DNA from: Thermomucor indicae-seudaticae
Taxonomy: Eukaryota; Mucoromycota; Mucoromycetes; Mucorales; Lichtheimiaceae
Assembly (NCBI GenBank): GCA_000787465.1
Contig: JSYX01000237.1
Span: forward strand, 1-48,626
Direction: 5' to 3'
DNA: 48,626 nucleotides
Shown: positions 1 to 11,445 of the stretch, one piece after another
Layout of the letters: the number at the start of each line of letters is the position of its first letter
Numbering within the stretch: position 1 is the first letter of the stretch
Position numbers and translations under genes: made by a program
The notes under the pieces: model-generated
Database searches by the model: none
What the model saw: the letters and a program-made list of their open reading frames with translations, nothing else
Told to the model about the DNA's origin: nothing

Positions 1-137
1 GCCTTTGACGGTCATTGTATGGTAAGTAAACAGAAAAAGAAGAGTGAAAAACGAAGAAAGAAGAGAGCAGAAAGGATGAAACTATGAAATGTCTCGACAA
101 TTTAAGATAGCAAGGAACAAAGAGCAAGCGAAGCTCA

Positions 138-292
138 TACAGTACCCGCGCGATATATCGATATAGTGATCACTTTTCAATTCCACCAATTTTGTTTGCA
201 AATAAAGATCACTAAATCTATAAACTGATCGTTCGTTATAGTGATCGCTTTTGGGGTCACTGGGGTGACCACTATATCGAGCGGGCACTGTA
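138..292. mobile_element. MITE, Tc1/mariner type, 151 bp with TA target duplication
   Basis: Bases 140-173 (CAGTACCCGCGCGATAT, then TATAGTGATCAC) are repeated in inverted orientation at about 262-290 (reverse complement CAGTGCCCGCTCGATATAG, then TGGTCACC). Each end is flanked by TA (138-139 and 291-292), the duplication made by Tc1/mariner elements. The left repeat has a few extra bases (TCGATA), so the arms are imperfect. Inside, the motif TATAGTGATC followed by RCTTTT occurs twice in direct orientation. The element is too short to encode a transposase, so it is a non-autonomous miniature element. The terminal CAGT is common in this superfamily. Confidence 0.8.
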
Positions 293-778
293 CATTGTTA
301 ATTTCTTTGAGCATTGTCTTTGTTCTCTTTGTTGAGGTGACGACTTTGCTCTGTCTACACTGTTATTTTCCTTGGGCGCCGTCTTTGTCCTCAGAACGGC
401 CTGGTGAACAATGAGGACAGTTGCCAATTAGGAAAATGCTAAGGAAGCACGTAATTCAGCCCTGCTATGGATTGAAAAACGCGTAACATTTTCAAGATAC
501 CCGCGACTTGGACACATACGTGAGGTACACACTGTAACTGAAATGCCTGCGTATCAAAACTAGGGAACGTAAATACATGAGACACAACGCGGAGGGACGT
601 TCCGAAAGATCCGTCACAAGTTGGATCATAAGTTCCATCAAGACTTAAGCCAGACATGGATTGATTTATTGATGAGATTCTGATAAGAAGCCTGGCTGAG
701 AAGAATGAGCGGAGCATCAAAAGCCTTTAGGATCTTCCTCTAAACTATCCTCAAGCTGCATAAAGAATAGTTTAATAC
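293..778. other. Intergenic stretch, no supported gene
   Basis: A minus-strand reading frame at 439-720 has no recognisable motif. It could be a downstream piece of the FAR1-like remnant at 779-1189, but nothing in it shows this. Confidence 0.5.
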
Positions 779-1189
779 TTACCAGTTAACTTCCATTGTC
801 GTCGTAAATACCTCATCTAGTTGGTCAGCGGAAAGTCTAAGTATACTTCTGATAGCATTCCAGTCCATGTTGTTGTCAATATATGTCTGCAGCCATTCTT
901 CCACGTCTTTTGGTAATCTCGAGCGAACAATGTCATATCGACTTTGTGGGTCATGGCCCTCGTGTTTCCAAGTATATGTAACGACTATTGTACCACTCAA
1001 TTCCTTGACAACTTTGATACGAGCAGGGCATCCAACTTTTATTGATCCTGTTTTCTGGCGCTTTGGTGTTGCGCTGCTGCTGCGAGGCTTGTAGATGGTT
1101 GCATGGTCACAATAATAGAGCTTTGTCCACAGGTACTGGGACACACCCTCTGATAAATATTTCGAACAAAGATCTAGTTCTCCCGAGAG
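779..1189 (-). pseudogene. FAR1/MULE-related DNA-binding domain remnant
   Basis: The minus strand encodes a peptide with the hallmarks of the FAR1-type zinc-cluster domain that Mutator-like elements gave rise to. A basic stretch ending in KTGSIKVGCPARIKV is followed by VVTYTWKHEGHDP and a short helical tail. The open frame starts without a methionine and stops after about 135 residues, and no transposase core follows in any frame down to base 1. The upstream minus-strand frame at 1174-1368 could be a broken neighbouring exon but carries no motif. Proteins with this domain are abundant and often degenerate in Mucoromycota genomes. I read this as a relic of a domesticated or dead element, although a single internal exon of a larger gene cannot be excluded. 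Confidence 0.55.
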
Positions 1190-2268
1190 TCACAAGCTGC
1201 ATGAAATTTGATGCTGACATCATCAGACCGTATAAAATGGACCGGAAAGCGCTTTTGACTTGTTCCTTGCTCTTTTCTTAAAAGATACTCTGTCTTCCAT
1301 CGAATCGCGTTAATCCCGAGTTGCCATGTTCGAAGCGGCAACTCTGTGCGGACGTCTTGCACCGGCAAGATCGCAAGCCATTTTTCATGTGCAATCGTGT
1401 TGGACGGGTTGGGGTTCCTTTGCTACGGCTCGGTGATTCGTCATGCGGGGCGGGCACCGCGTCATCGTCTTTTGGCTTTGTTGTATGAGCGTGCTAGCCA
1501 CGTGGTGTGCGGGGACGCTGGTAAGTGCATTCTCCTCTGCCTTTTATCACACTGTCGTCCTTTTATTTCCTTTATCTCAGCGTTAAACGTCTTCTAATTG
1601 CTTTATCTTGAAACATTTTTCCCGTAGAGATTACCGCGGTTTCCGCTGAATCCTCGCGGCCACGAAAATAATGACGAAATTTCGCGATGGCGGAAACCTA
1701 ACGCTGTTATTTACCATACTTTTGCCATCCGATATATCGATTTCGTATTGCGTCGACAGTAAGGAAGGCATGGATGTTTTGCCCTGTGAAACTATAGTAC
1801 AAAGACTATTTAGGAGATTCGGAAACAATGAAGTGCTGCTGGAACCTAGTAGAACCATCGAAGAAGAAAGGAAGGATCCAACTTGCAATTAAGAAACCGT
1901 TTCTGAGTGCTGCGGACGGGACTTGGGTCAATTCGGGATGGTCAAGTGCATGGACTGGAGATCAGTCGGTTCACCGAGTTCGGGTCAATGATATGACAAG
2001 AGGCCCGCCAAATTACCCGGATGAACTTGACCTGTCAGGGAAAATGAGCCAATCGCCATACCGGAACCTGTCCCGACAGTCGAGTTAGGATCAAGTAGCT
2101 GATCCAAGACTCGCCATATCCAACAGAGCCCGACGCGGAAACCTACCCGAAACTGGATTCTGGGCAGCACAAGTCGGCTAAAGTGTCGCATATTGCTTTT
2201 TTGCTTGAAAAATCAATTCTGGGCTAACATTCGTAAAATCGCTCGCTAGACCGATATCAAGTAAGAGC
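1190..2268. other. Gene-poor stretch with exon-like ORFs of unknown nature
   Basis: Plus-strand frames at 1346-1530 (ending at a GTAAGT donor-like site) and 1671-1892 look somewhat coding in amino-acid composition, but no family is recognisable. The frames could belong with the unidentified frame at 2269-2622. No splice chain joining them could be made convincing. Confidence 0.3.
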
Positions 2269-2622
2269 TTGACCGATGACCGATTTATGAAAATATCGAA
2301 TATATCGAGCGAGTATCGTATCTTGACAACGGAAGACAAAGCGACGATCGTTTGCAACAGCGATACCAAGAAGGCAACCAGAAAACAAATCAGTTTGAGT
2401 AAATACACGCTGGAGAGTTGGAGAAGCGAGTTGCTGCACTCTACGTCGGTGAAGCACCTTGAAGCCGTCATTGTCCAATTTCACGGCTATGTCATTATCG
2501 TACGTGGGTCGAAGATAACTGAGGGCTGTCTATGCCACTACACCAAAGAATCCGCCCTTGTTCCGCGTACATACAATACTGTGCTATTAGCGAAAGTAGT
2601 CATGACTGTCTTGCTTCTGAAG
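2269..2622 (+). CDS. Putative exon(s) of an unidentified protein
   Basis: An open frame begins with an ATG at 2275 or upstream and ends at a strong donor (AAG followed by GTAAGTTT at 2623). The translation is mixed polar and hydrophobic, with segments such as SLSKYTLESWRSELLHS and VIVQFHGYVIIVRG, and a hydrophobic stretch VLLAKVVMTVLLLK at the end. It has a vague feel of the fast-evolving hypothetical proteins that fill Mucoralean genomes, but I do not recognise a family. The 3' partner exon was not found: the frame after the AG at about 2710 gives only a 28-residue tail. It may be a fragment of a decayed gene. Confidence 0.25.
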
Positions 2623-2655
2623 GTAAGTTTAGGCCCATATTACTGCTCTTGTTAG

Positions 2656-3630
2656 GTACAGTCTCAATGGAACTGTCATAGAGAGCAGTTCTCCTTAATC
2701 CCTTAGCTAGATGGAAAGTAGAGACACATTACAAGGAGCCACTGTCCTGTTATGCAGCCAATCGAACGCACAGATGCATACCATAAGCTTTCTGTAGCGT
2801 ATAAGGTTTTTATATCACTGTTGGAAATAAATTCCCGAGTTCACCGTAAATCCTTATTGAAGCATGGCGCAAACTTCACTGTTAACTCGAGCACAGACCA
2901 CTGAGGAGAGCGCAAAGGGGTTATTCAAAAACCTGTAGTTCTCTTGGTCATCTGTCCCCACGACCCGTCGCATAGCTGGTCTAACGACGGATCAGGAAGA
3001 CCTTTCGCTTCTTTTTAGAGTTCTTGCAAACCTAGCCCTTATTATGGAGTCCGTTGTCCGTTATATCAAGCCATGCATCATTGTAGACCAATTTGAGGAA
3101 ATCGAAAGATTTTACCATCCACGCCAGGGAGAAGCTGCTACAGACTGGCTTCAATTCCTCGTGTTTCCTACACGCGGCGCTCGCGCGAGCTTCCGCTTAA
3201 AGAATAAAGAGCGCTTGTTGTGTGGAAGCGTTGACCACTGCATATCATGTTGCCAGCCTTGCTTATACGGTTGTCGGTCTATGGAATTTTTGGCACGGAA
3301 CAAGCAAGGTTAGCTCTTTCTATCATTATAACCATGTGCTAATCATTTTCGAAAGCAGTATTGTGGAGGGTGGCTCCGGCTTAGAGCGAAGCCTGTGCGA
3401 TGAACCACCCAAGCCGGCAAAAAATTATGCGCTCGATATGTCTTGATTGCCATACCGCAAGAGCCCATATGGCTCCTGTCACATCTGCAACACAGAAGCC
3501 GAAACCCCAGCGTTGCCTTGTGACGCGCCCTTTTTTTGCCAGTAACTCATCCCGCCAGAATTTCCTCGCCTGCCAATATGTCCAGCTTCCATCGCCGAAT
3601 TGTGGGTTTTTCCCTTTTTTTTCTTTTTGC
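2656..3630. other. Upstream region of IPK1, no supported gene
   Basis: A plus frame at 3044-3313 has no recognisable motif. The last 100 bases before the IPK1 start are pyrimidine-rich (long T runs at 3606-3628), as is usual just upstream of fungal start codons. Confidence 0.4.
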
Positions 3631-5124
3631 ATGGGACTTTGCGAACTCGATGGCTCCAGAGCCAAAGAATGGCATTATCGTACCGAAGGAAATGCGAGCA
3701 TCATTTTGGCTTATCAAGGAAACGATCCTGCATTCGTAAATGTTCTATATCTTTCTTTCCATAGTCATATCAATTGAACAGCCAATATGTCAGACAGGGA
3801 GTCTATTACGTTTAAAAAAGCATGACCCTAACGATGTGGACATGCCAATGCATACTGCTGCAGCCCAATTCGCTGTTGACTTTGCGAAACATGTGGTGGG
3901 TCCCTTAATCGGTCCAAAGTACATTCCAGCCATGGTAAAAATCACCGTGTTCTTTTCGCGACCAACACAAGTTCTTGACTCACGCTGTAATTCCACGTTC
4001 GTCATGTGCAGAGTGTCGTCCGAGTGACGCCCTGTTTCATTCAAGCGATTAGCGAGCGCATTGATCCTCACCGCCCGTCCCGCCGCCTAGATCAATTGCT
4101 CGACTGCCGAGCGAGTTGTGGTCTTCTGGTCCCCGATCTTACGTACGATTCATCATTGACGCTGGAAATCAAAGTAAATCGGGTTTTGCGAAGGTGTTCC
4201 ATGCTAGTTTCAGAAGCGACTGAATCACGGGCTTGTAGCCAAAGTGGGGTTTTTTACCTTCTTCGCCGTATATCGATCCGGCTCATTTGCAGCTGAAACG
4301 AACCACGTGTCGGTTCTGTATGCATAGCTGGCTGAAACACAACGCGACCTCATCAGACTACTGCCCGCTCGATCTGTATTCGATGGATGACCAGCGCATG
4401 CGTAGAGCCCTTACTGCGCTGCTACGGGAAACGAAACACGATAAATTTCGTGTTCTGCGTGATACTGCTTTTGGATGCTGGGATTACGTGCAGGTTGCGC
4501 AACGTGTCCTGCGCCGCGAGCCTCTCTTACAGCGCCTCCAATTCCTGCAACGCCATTTGGACGAACTTGATGTGGAGGGAATAATGCCGATCTATGAAAA
4601 GCATCGCGAGATGCTGCAGACGCATGACTTGGATGCTTGGCAACGCGTTATTCGCCAATTCAAGGAGAGAGCATGGCCGTGGCCCCACAACCCCAGCACT
4701 CCCGACGTAGGTTCTACAGCTGTCACTCTACGCCTTTTTCCCGGCATTAAAGACTATCGGATAGGAGGAAGTACAACGCATTTTTGAATATCTACTATCC
4801 ATGACGTTCAAAGATTGTTCGATCATTATCAGCATCTTTCAACCTACAACGAATTCAAGGTTGGTCGGCCAAAGTACGAAGCAATAAGCAAACATGTATT
4901 GAAATGTGTTTTTGAGTAGCAACATCGATGAACTTCCATATTGTATAAAACTAGTCGACACTGACTTGAAGAGGATTTCTAAGCTTCCTTACTGGTTTCA
5001 GCTTGATCAACGGATTGTTAAGCATGCAATTGGTCATCCTATGAACAAAGTATGCAAAGAAATTATCGATGAGGCAGAGCAAACACTGTTGCACACGCAG
5101 ATACTTGATTGGAACATTGGATAA
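3631..5124 (+). CDS. IPK1: Inositol-pentakisphosphate 2-kinase
   Basis: This enzyme phosphorylates the 2-position of inositol pentakisphosphate to make phytate (InsP6), which acts in mRNA export and phosphate signalling. Six exons join in phase: 3631-3735, 3782-3934, 4012-4173, 4239-4706, 4765-4859 and 4920-5124, giving 395 aa. Family landmarks in order are the N-terminal nucleotide loop TEGNASIILAYQG, the conserved EIKPKWGFLP (residues 138-147, split exactly by intron 3), CRFCMHSWLK followed by YCPLDLYS, then MTFKDCSIIIS and near the C-terminus ISKLPYWFQLDQRIVKH. The length fits fungal IPK1. Introns are 46 to 77 nt, all GT-AG. The start is the first ATG before the nucleotide loop; an overlapping frame from 3536 is a shadow. 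The gene is convergent with the PP1 gene, with 136 bp between stop codons. Confidence 0.93.
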
Positions 5125-5260
5125 GGTTTGAATAAAGCGATGTGACTAAAATAAAGCGGAAGAAAAAGTATGACTCAATTGTGTACATATGGAAAAGTCG
5201 GTCGTGGCATTGAGAGGAAGTTCGAGAAAATCACCCGAATCACCAGTGTATGGTTTTCTT

Positions 5261-6531
<1,271 letters not shown>

Positions 6532-8222
6532 TGTCTAACAAGAGGTGGAAAAAATCACAAATTGTCAGTGGTGTCTTGCTATTGAGCGTCCTTAATTCAA
6601 CTCTGCCAAGACCCCCGAGCATCATGATTCGTGTCCCTCCCAAAATTGCATCGGCCACTTTGATCAGGTCACGGCATTGAGTGCCCCACTGCTCGAATTT
6701 TGGCAAAACCCAGCCATGTCATCGCCGAACACTCGTCATCAAGGCAAATGTAGGTCAATTAGAGTGATTTTCCTACCCTTTGTCCGTGAAAAGTCTGTTA
6801 ACTTGTCGTCGTGTCCGAGTCTTATAGAGGAAAGACTAATGTTCGTGCAGGTGAGATATACCGGCTGCCCAAGTGTAGAGATCGAAGGTGGGAGATGATA
6901 CAATAAGTTGGTTGATTACGGCGAGATGAAGTAGAAAAAGGGGAGAAAAGCGATCCAACTCTTACGTCTTTTTTTTCTTTTGGGTCCTGCGGAGCAACCT
7001 CCAAGGAGTGAAAAAAAGAAAAGGGAAAGGAGAGTTTCTCAGCCGCGCAACTGAGGCATTTCATTGGCAATCCTCAAACAGCGGAACTTTTTTTAAAACA
7101 TCAGGTTTTTTTGGGGCTTTGTCGTTTCCGGCTTCATCTGCGCAATGTCGAAGCACGGAAGATATGGAGTCGCATGCTTGCAACATGTAGATTTGTGAAT
7201 TCGGAACTGTGGAATCGCTTTGTTTTGCGCACAAGCAAACTTCGCTCGAATCAAAACCCCCTCATACGTTTTAGGTACACCCCGGTCTCCTCCGGCAACA
7301 GCGTACTTGAATCGTCATCATTATGCCGCAGATTTAAGTCGAACATGGTTCAACTGAAGACACGCTGCATAGTAAGCGCTGAACATGAATGGAGGCGCAT
7401 CATAAAAGCTGCTCGGTTTGGTCGTGTCGCTCTGATGATGTTTAAAGTTGTCATCTCGCCATCCGCGTAAAACACGGCAAACACGGGTTGAGTTATCAGG
7501 GCATTTCAATGGCGATCGATTATTGGGTTCTAAGGGGGTTAACCAGTAAATTGAGCGGCCATTGTATTTTCTTCTTCGTTTTCTTGGCGACTGATCGACT
7601 GTTATTAAAAAGCCAGAGAGTGTGTTACTATCGACGCTCGACAATGCGCTACCCATTATTGTGTCCTATTTTCCACACGAAATGAGAAAGTCTTTACGAT
7701 GCTATGTTCAATGTACAGAGTCCCTTTACGAATGAAAAAGGCGTAACACATAATCTATCTTTCGACTGCTCGGGCTGTACTGTAGTATGCTTTGCTTTCT
7801 GTATGAAGTCGTGAGAGCGCCATAGCCATCAAGAACAGTGCTTGCGGTAATGTTACTATTTGATTTTCACTGGTAGAAAATTCTTTTGGCCCTGCTGGCA
7901 AAGACCCTTTTGCACTGATTCCATTTGGTCAAGGGGATATACGCACCAAATATGTGGTAATGCTCGCTTTTTGCAAGGGTTTCCTACGGTCTTGCGACGT
8001 AAGCTGCCTCAGCCCAGATAGATATCTAAACAGAGGGCGTTTACTCAGTTTTCTGTATACTTTCTCTCTTTTCAATACTATAAGCATCCTCGACCCAATT
8101 CTTTGAAATGATGTGTGTGACCATACTTTTCATGCCATCCACTAGAGTCCGTCTGTGAAGATTATCACAAAGTTACCATATATTTTCCTCTCTTCGCGCA
8201 AGACTTTTGACCAGTGAAAGAA

Positions 8223-8338
8223 GCCGGCCAAACCATGTTCCTGCTCTCATAATGGTGCGATCCGTTGAGTGCATGCTACAAGGCCAAGCTGTGTGTTTCA
8301 AGTGGCAATGGCATTCTTTGTCAAGTTCCGTGATGGTA
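8223..8338. repeat. Diverged dispersed repeat, copy 1
   Basis: From GCCGGCCAAA at 8223, and more clearly from AGTGCATGCTACAAGGCC at 8268 to GTGATGGTAC, the sequence aligns by eye with 22534-22611. I count roughly 70 percent identity over about 78 bp, with two single-base gaps. In copy 2 the matching frame reads without a stop (SARYKAQIVCLERNGVLRQ). In this copy the gaps break the frame, so it looks like the more decayed member. Confidence 0.5.
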
Positions 8339-8411
8339 CTTTCTGTCTCAACCTTGTACTAATTTGAAATTCTTTAATATGATGGTAGGTTTTTTCCCCT
8401 CTTCATTTTGA

Positions 8412-8540
8412 GGAGTGCGGGGCCGACTGTGGCCCTAAACGGCAGGGGCAGGAGGATGTGGACACTTTTCTACTCAAAAACGATCAATCCTAAAGTGTTG
8501 TCCATTTGTACTGCCCCCGCCGGCCATGCCAGTGCGGGGC
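8412..8540. repeat. Imperfect G/C-rich inverted repeat
   Basis: GGCAGGGGCAG at about 8442, followed by GTGGACACTTTT, is mirrored by the reverse complement of 8490-8525, which reads GGCGGGGGCAG then TGGACAACACTTT. The motif AGTGCGGGGC recurs nearby at about 8415, 8530 and 8848. It could be the relic of a small mobile element. No clear target duplication was found. Confidence 0.35.
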
Positions 8541-9949
8541 AGGTCTCCGCCGATAGGCGGGTTTACCCCTTCGAGGGTAAGTCGTGTGGTTTTATAACGG
8601 TGAACAGAGGACAGATATCTAACGGTGGTTGAACTTATGCGCTGCTCGAGATCGTCGGCTAAAACCCGAGTTTCAGCGCAAGGTAATCAAACATATTCTT
8701 CAACCAATGTACACAACAGCCGCCATTCTTCATGTCTTTTAGCGCAAATGAAGTTGATGCAAAATGTGTTTAGAGTAGCAATCTATAAAGAGTAAGACTG
8801 GGCAGTGGATAAGAATCAAAGTGGAAGACCCGTCGAGAGCGGAGAGTGCGGGGCCCCGTTTGATTTATCACAATCACATGATGGCAGACCCGGAGAGAAT
8901 TCTGCTCCTGCATGCCCATTTTCCCCTTCGTGCACAAAGCACCTGTAGCTTAATTTCGGCGGGATATTCTTGTTATTCGCCGTATTAGTACACTACGGGA
9001 ATCAAGGAGTAGGTCACTGATACAGTTTTGATTAACCAAACATGTGCAAAATGCAATCGACTCTATCCCCGCGGCAACTCCTGCTCCTCCTCTAGCTAAT
9101 GAAGAGCGCTCTGTTCCTTGTGGCTAAGCAAAGCCTGCCTATGTACAACGTTCAATGTTACGTTGCAATGGTACGCCCTTCACGACGTGTCCCGAAGACG
9201 ATTGTTAATTGTCCGTTGCACACGATATTCCCTGTCCCGTCGGGTTTTTTCGTTCAGCAGCCGTGCCTGCATACCGGACAATCCGAAAACTCGAGCGGGC
9301 GCCAAGGCGTAACGGAAAAAATCGTTCTGCGCCAATCAGAGACGCTGTAGATAACCGAAACGAGGCATCTTGGGAATCCCAGTAACGTCCGTGAACAAAT
9401 ATACCTTCGCCCTTTCCCGCTACTTGGGAAACGCATTTTGCGTCCAGACAAAAAGATGTTTGAATTGGTAGCAGCCGAATCTACGCTGATTTTCTGAAGT
9501 AACTTGCACATGTTTAAGATATATCGCCTAGCCCGTAAAGTTAGAAAATTGTTTAAAGGAAGCAGACGTATATACGGACAGGATAAGATGAAATCATGTA
9601 CCCTAGAGGGGTAAATAGAGCCGTTCCTATGTGTAACAGTTCACACTTCATCGCGCTGTATCTATAGGCGTGGAGATAAAGATCAAGAAGGGAATCTGGG
9701 AAGCAATACCGCAGTGTTCAAAAAGCCGGGCCTATTCTATCCATACGAGAGATTCATCCAGTGTCTTGTGGAAAAGGTACACGGGATCAAGCTATTCCTT
9801 CAATGTAACAAGGAGCGATGTGCCTGTTAGCGCCGGAACTAGTCCATAGCTATGCTGTATACTGGTGATTACGTTCGGATTTACGCCACCTGGAAGGCAG
9901 GGGGTATACGTAACAGAAAGCAGCGATCAGCTGTTAGCGGCTGGTCTCA

Positions 9950-10228
9950 TCAGTCTAAAGAGAGCATAAGCATCGAAAATCCCACGACCTGCAAAGACTT
10001 GACTTCCCATGTTTCACTGATCCTATATGGCGTAAATGATCCACAAGAAGTAGACTGACTGTTCACAAGCTTCTGAAACAAAGCAAGGCGAAATGCGCGG
10101 TTCTCCTCCATGACAAGCTGCTGTGCTACACTAAACCTTTGAAGCACCGCACTGGCGGGAATGGACAATGTGAATCCTGGCCACAGACAGCTCAGAATGC
10201 GGGTCTGGAGACTTGCCATATTGGGCAA
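9950..10228 (-). CDS. Possible small protein of unknown function
   Basis: A 92-codon frame opens divergently, 104 bp from the PH-domain gene start. The middle part (VLQRFSVAQQLVMEEN then RAFRLALFQKLV) would form an amphipathic helix, which gives it a coding feel. I know no family for it, there are no supporting splice sites, and the tail looks random. It could equally be noise within the PH gene promoter. Confidence 0.2.
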   Translation of the reverse strand: MPNMASLQTRILSCLWPGFTLSIPASAVLQRFSVAQQLVMEENRAFRLALFQKLVNSQSTSCGSFTPYRISETWEVKSLQVVGFSMLMLSLD

Positions 10229-10332
10229 ATAGTGCTGTATTTCGTGTGGGGTCAGTCAAGGAACCGTTCCTGTTTTCATCTATCTCTTTATCTCTTGTTC
10301 TTCACTCCTCTCCTTCTTCGACTATAAGCAGA

Positions 10333-11445
10333 ATGAGACAAGGCGACGATCACAGTCATAGCAGCGCTGACTCGGGCCACGATCAGCGACCTCGGCGTTC
10401 CAGCTCGGGCCGATCCAAAAAATCGTTTGTCGCCAGCCTAACCAATGCTATGAGCATCACTTCCACGACTAGTTCAGCTACCCAATCTCTTTCGACTCTC
10501 TCACTTTCATCTACCGAGCAACACACAACTCCCGCGGTTGATCTATCCTCTCCCGATGAAATAACAGACCCCGCTCTCTTCCGGCCTGTCCAGGGCTACG
10601 TCCGCCCTTCCGTCGTCTGGAAACATTATACCATGCGAGGCTGGCTCACTCGACATATCCCACCTTCGTATTCCTTCACAAAAAGCAAAAAGACGCGATA
10701 CGTTATCCTAGCGGATCGCATGATCTATACTTTCAAAACCGACAAGCCGACTCCGCACTACCGCGAGTTTCTTGAACTGACAAAGGATACGGATGTCTTT
10801 GTCACGGACTACTTTTCTGGAGTCTTGTACTGCATCGAGATCTGCAAACACGATGGCGAATCAAAAAGCTGGTATCTGCAGTGCGAAGATGCAGAGAGCA
10901 TGAAAGTCTGGCTGGATCGACTGAAAAAGACCGTACATTGGCTACGCGCAGGCCATCCTGGCGTCGTCACGCTTTCGGCTATCTCCAGAATCCAGTCTGA
11001 CCACGATGCACTTGTTAACAGCACTCATGCGGATAATAATACAGCTTCGCCGCCTTGTGGCCGACTGTCATCAAGCGGCGCCAGCGCCAGTGAGTCGTCA
11101 TCCGTGGACACGCGACGAATGTCAGCAAGGACAACGATGCCTGCTACGCCAGATCAGCAAGCCAGTAACGCATATCCAGGCACACCTAGCATACCAACTT
11201 ACGAAGAATGGGACGATACACTTGCACCTTTATCCCCTCTGGAAAAGTCACATTCACCGCCTCTGTCACCTACGTCTCCAACGTCTTACAGCGATTCTGC
11301 ATATTCTTATTACACACAACCTCCTCCAATTCGACGAGTTTCAGCGCCTTCTCACTCCATAAGAATCGTTCCCCCTCAACGACCGCCACCAAGAACAGCT
11401 CCTCCTCCACCGCCACGATCTATGTCAACACCTATGGAATTTTAG
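10333..11445 (+). CDS. PH-domain protein
   Basis: This is a single-exon gene of 370 aa. After a Ser/Thr-rich, probably disordered N-terminus (residues 1-85) comes a pleckstrin-homology domain at about residues 88-200. It reads MRGWLTRHIPP, then RYVILADRMIYTFK, LYCIEICKHD and SWYLQCEDAESMKVWLDRL, whose last segment is the C-terminal helix with the invariant tryptophan. PH domains bind phosphoinositides or proteins and direct their host to membranes. The C-terminal 160 residues are low-complexity, rich in Ser and Pro, ending in a polyproline run of the kind SH3 or profilin partners bind. I chose the ATG at 10333 because the upstream in-frame extension is pyrimidine-rich leader sequence. The specific role is unknown; a membrane adaptor is my inference. 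Confidence 0.85.
   Translation: MRQGDDHSHSSADSGHDQRPRRSSSGRSKKSFVASLTNAMSITSTTSSATQSLSTLSLSSTEQHTTPAVDLSSPDEITDPALFRPVQGYVRPSVVWKHYTMRGWLTRHIPPSYSFTKSKKTRYVILADRMIYTFKTDKPTPHYREFLELTKDTDVFVTDYFSGVLYCIEICKHDGESKSWYLQCEDAESMKVWLDRLKKTVHWLRAGHPGVVTLSAISRIQSDHDALVNSTHADNNTASPPCGRLSSSGASASESSSVDTRRMSARTTMPATPDQQASNAYPGTPSIPTYEEWDDTLAPLSPLEKSHSPPLSPTSPTSYSDSAYSYYTQPPPIRRVSAPSHSIRIVPPQRPPPRTAPPPPPRSMSTPMEF

Larger units (their letters stand above)
6532..9949. other. Long gene-poor region upstream of PP1
   Basis: No frame here carries a recognisable domain. The first few hundred bases should contain the PP1 promoter and 5' leader. Frames at 7321-7656 (-), 8408-8632 (+) and 9099-9350 (+) look random. 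A diverged repeat at 8223-8338 has a second copy at 22432-22611, and a G/C-rich imperfect inverted repeat lies near 8412-8540. Both are listed separately. Confidence 0.6.

Noticed and set aside
3381..3665. Minus-strand frame of 94 codons over the IPK1 start
   Set aside because: It is antisense to the IPK1 leader and first exon, without a motif; IPK1 on the plus strand explains the sequence.
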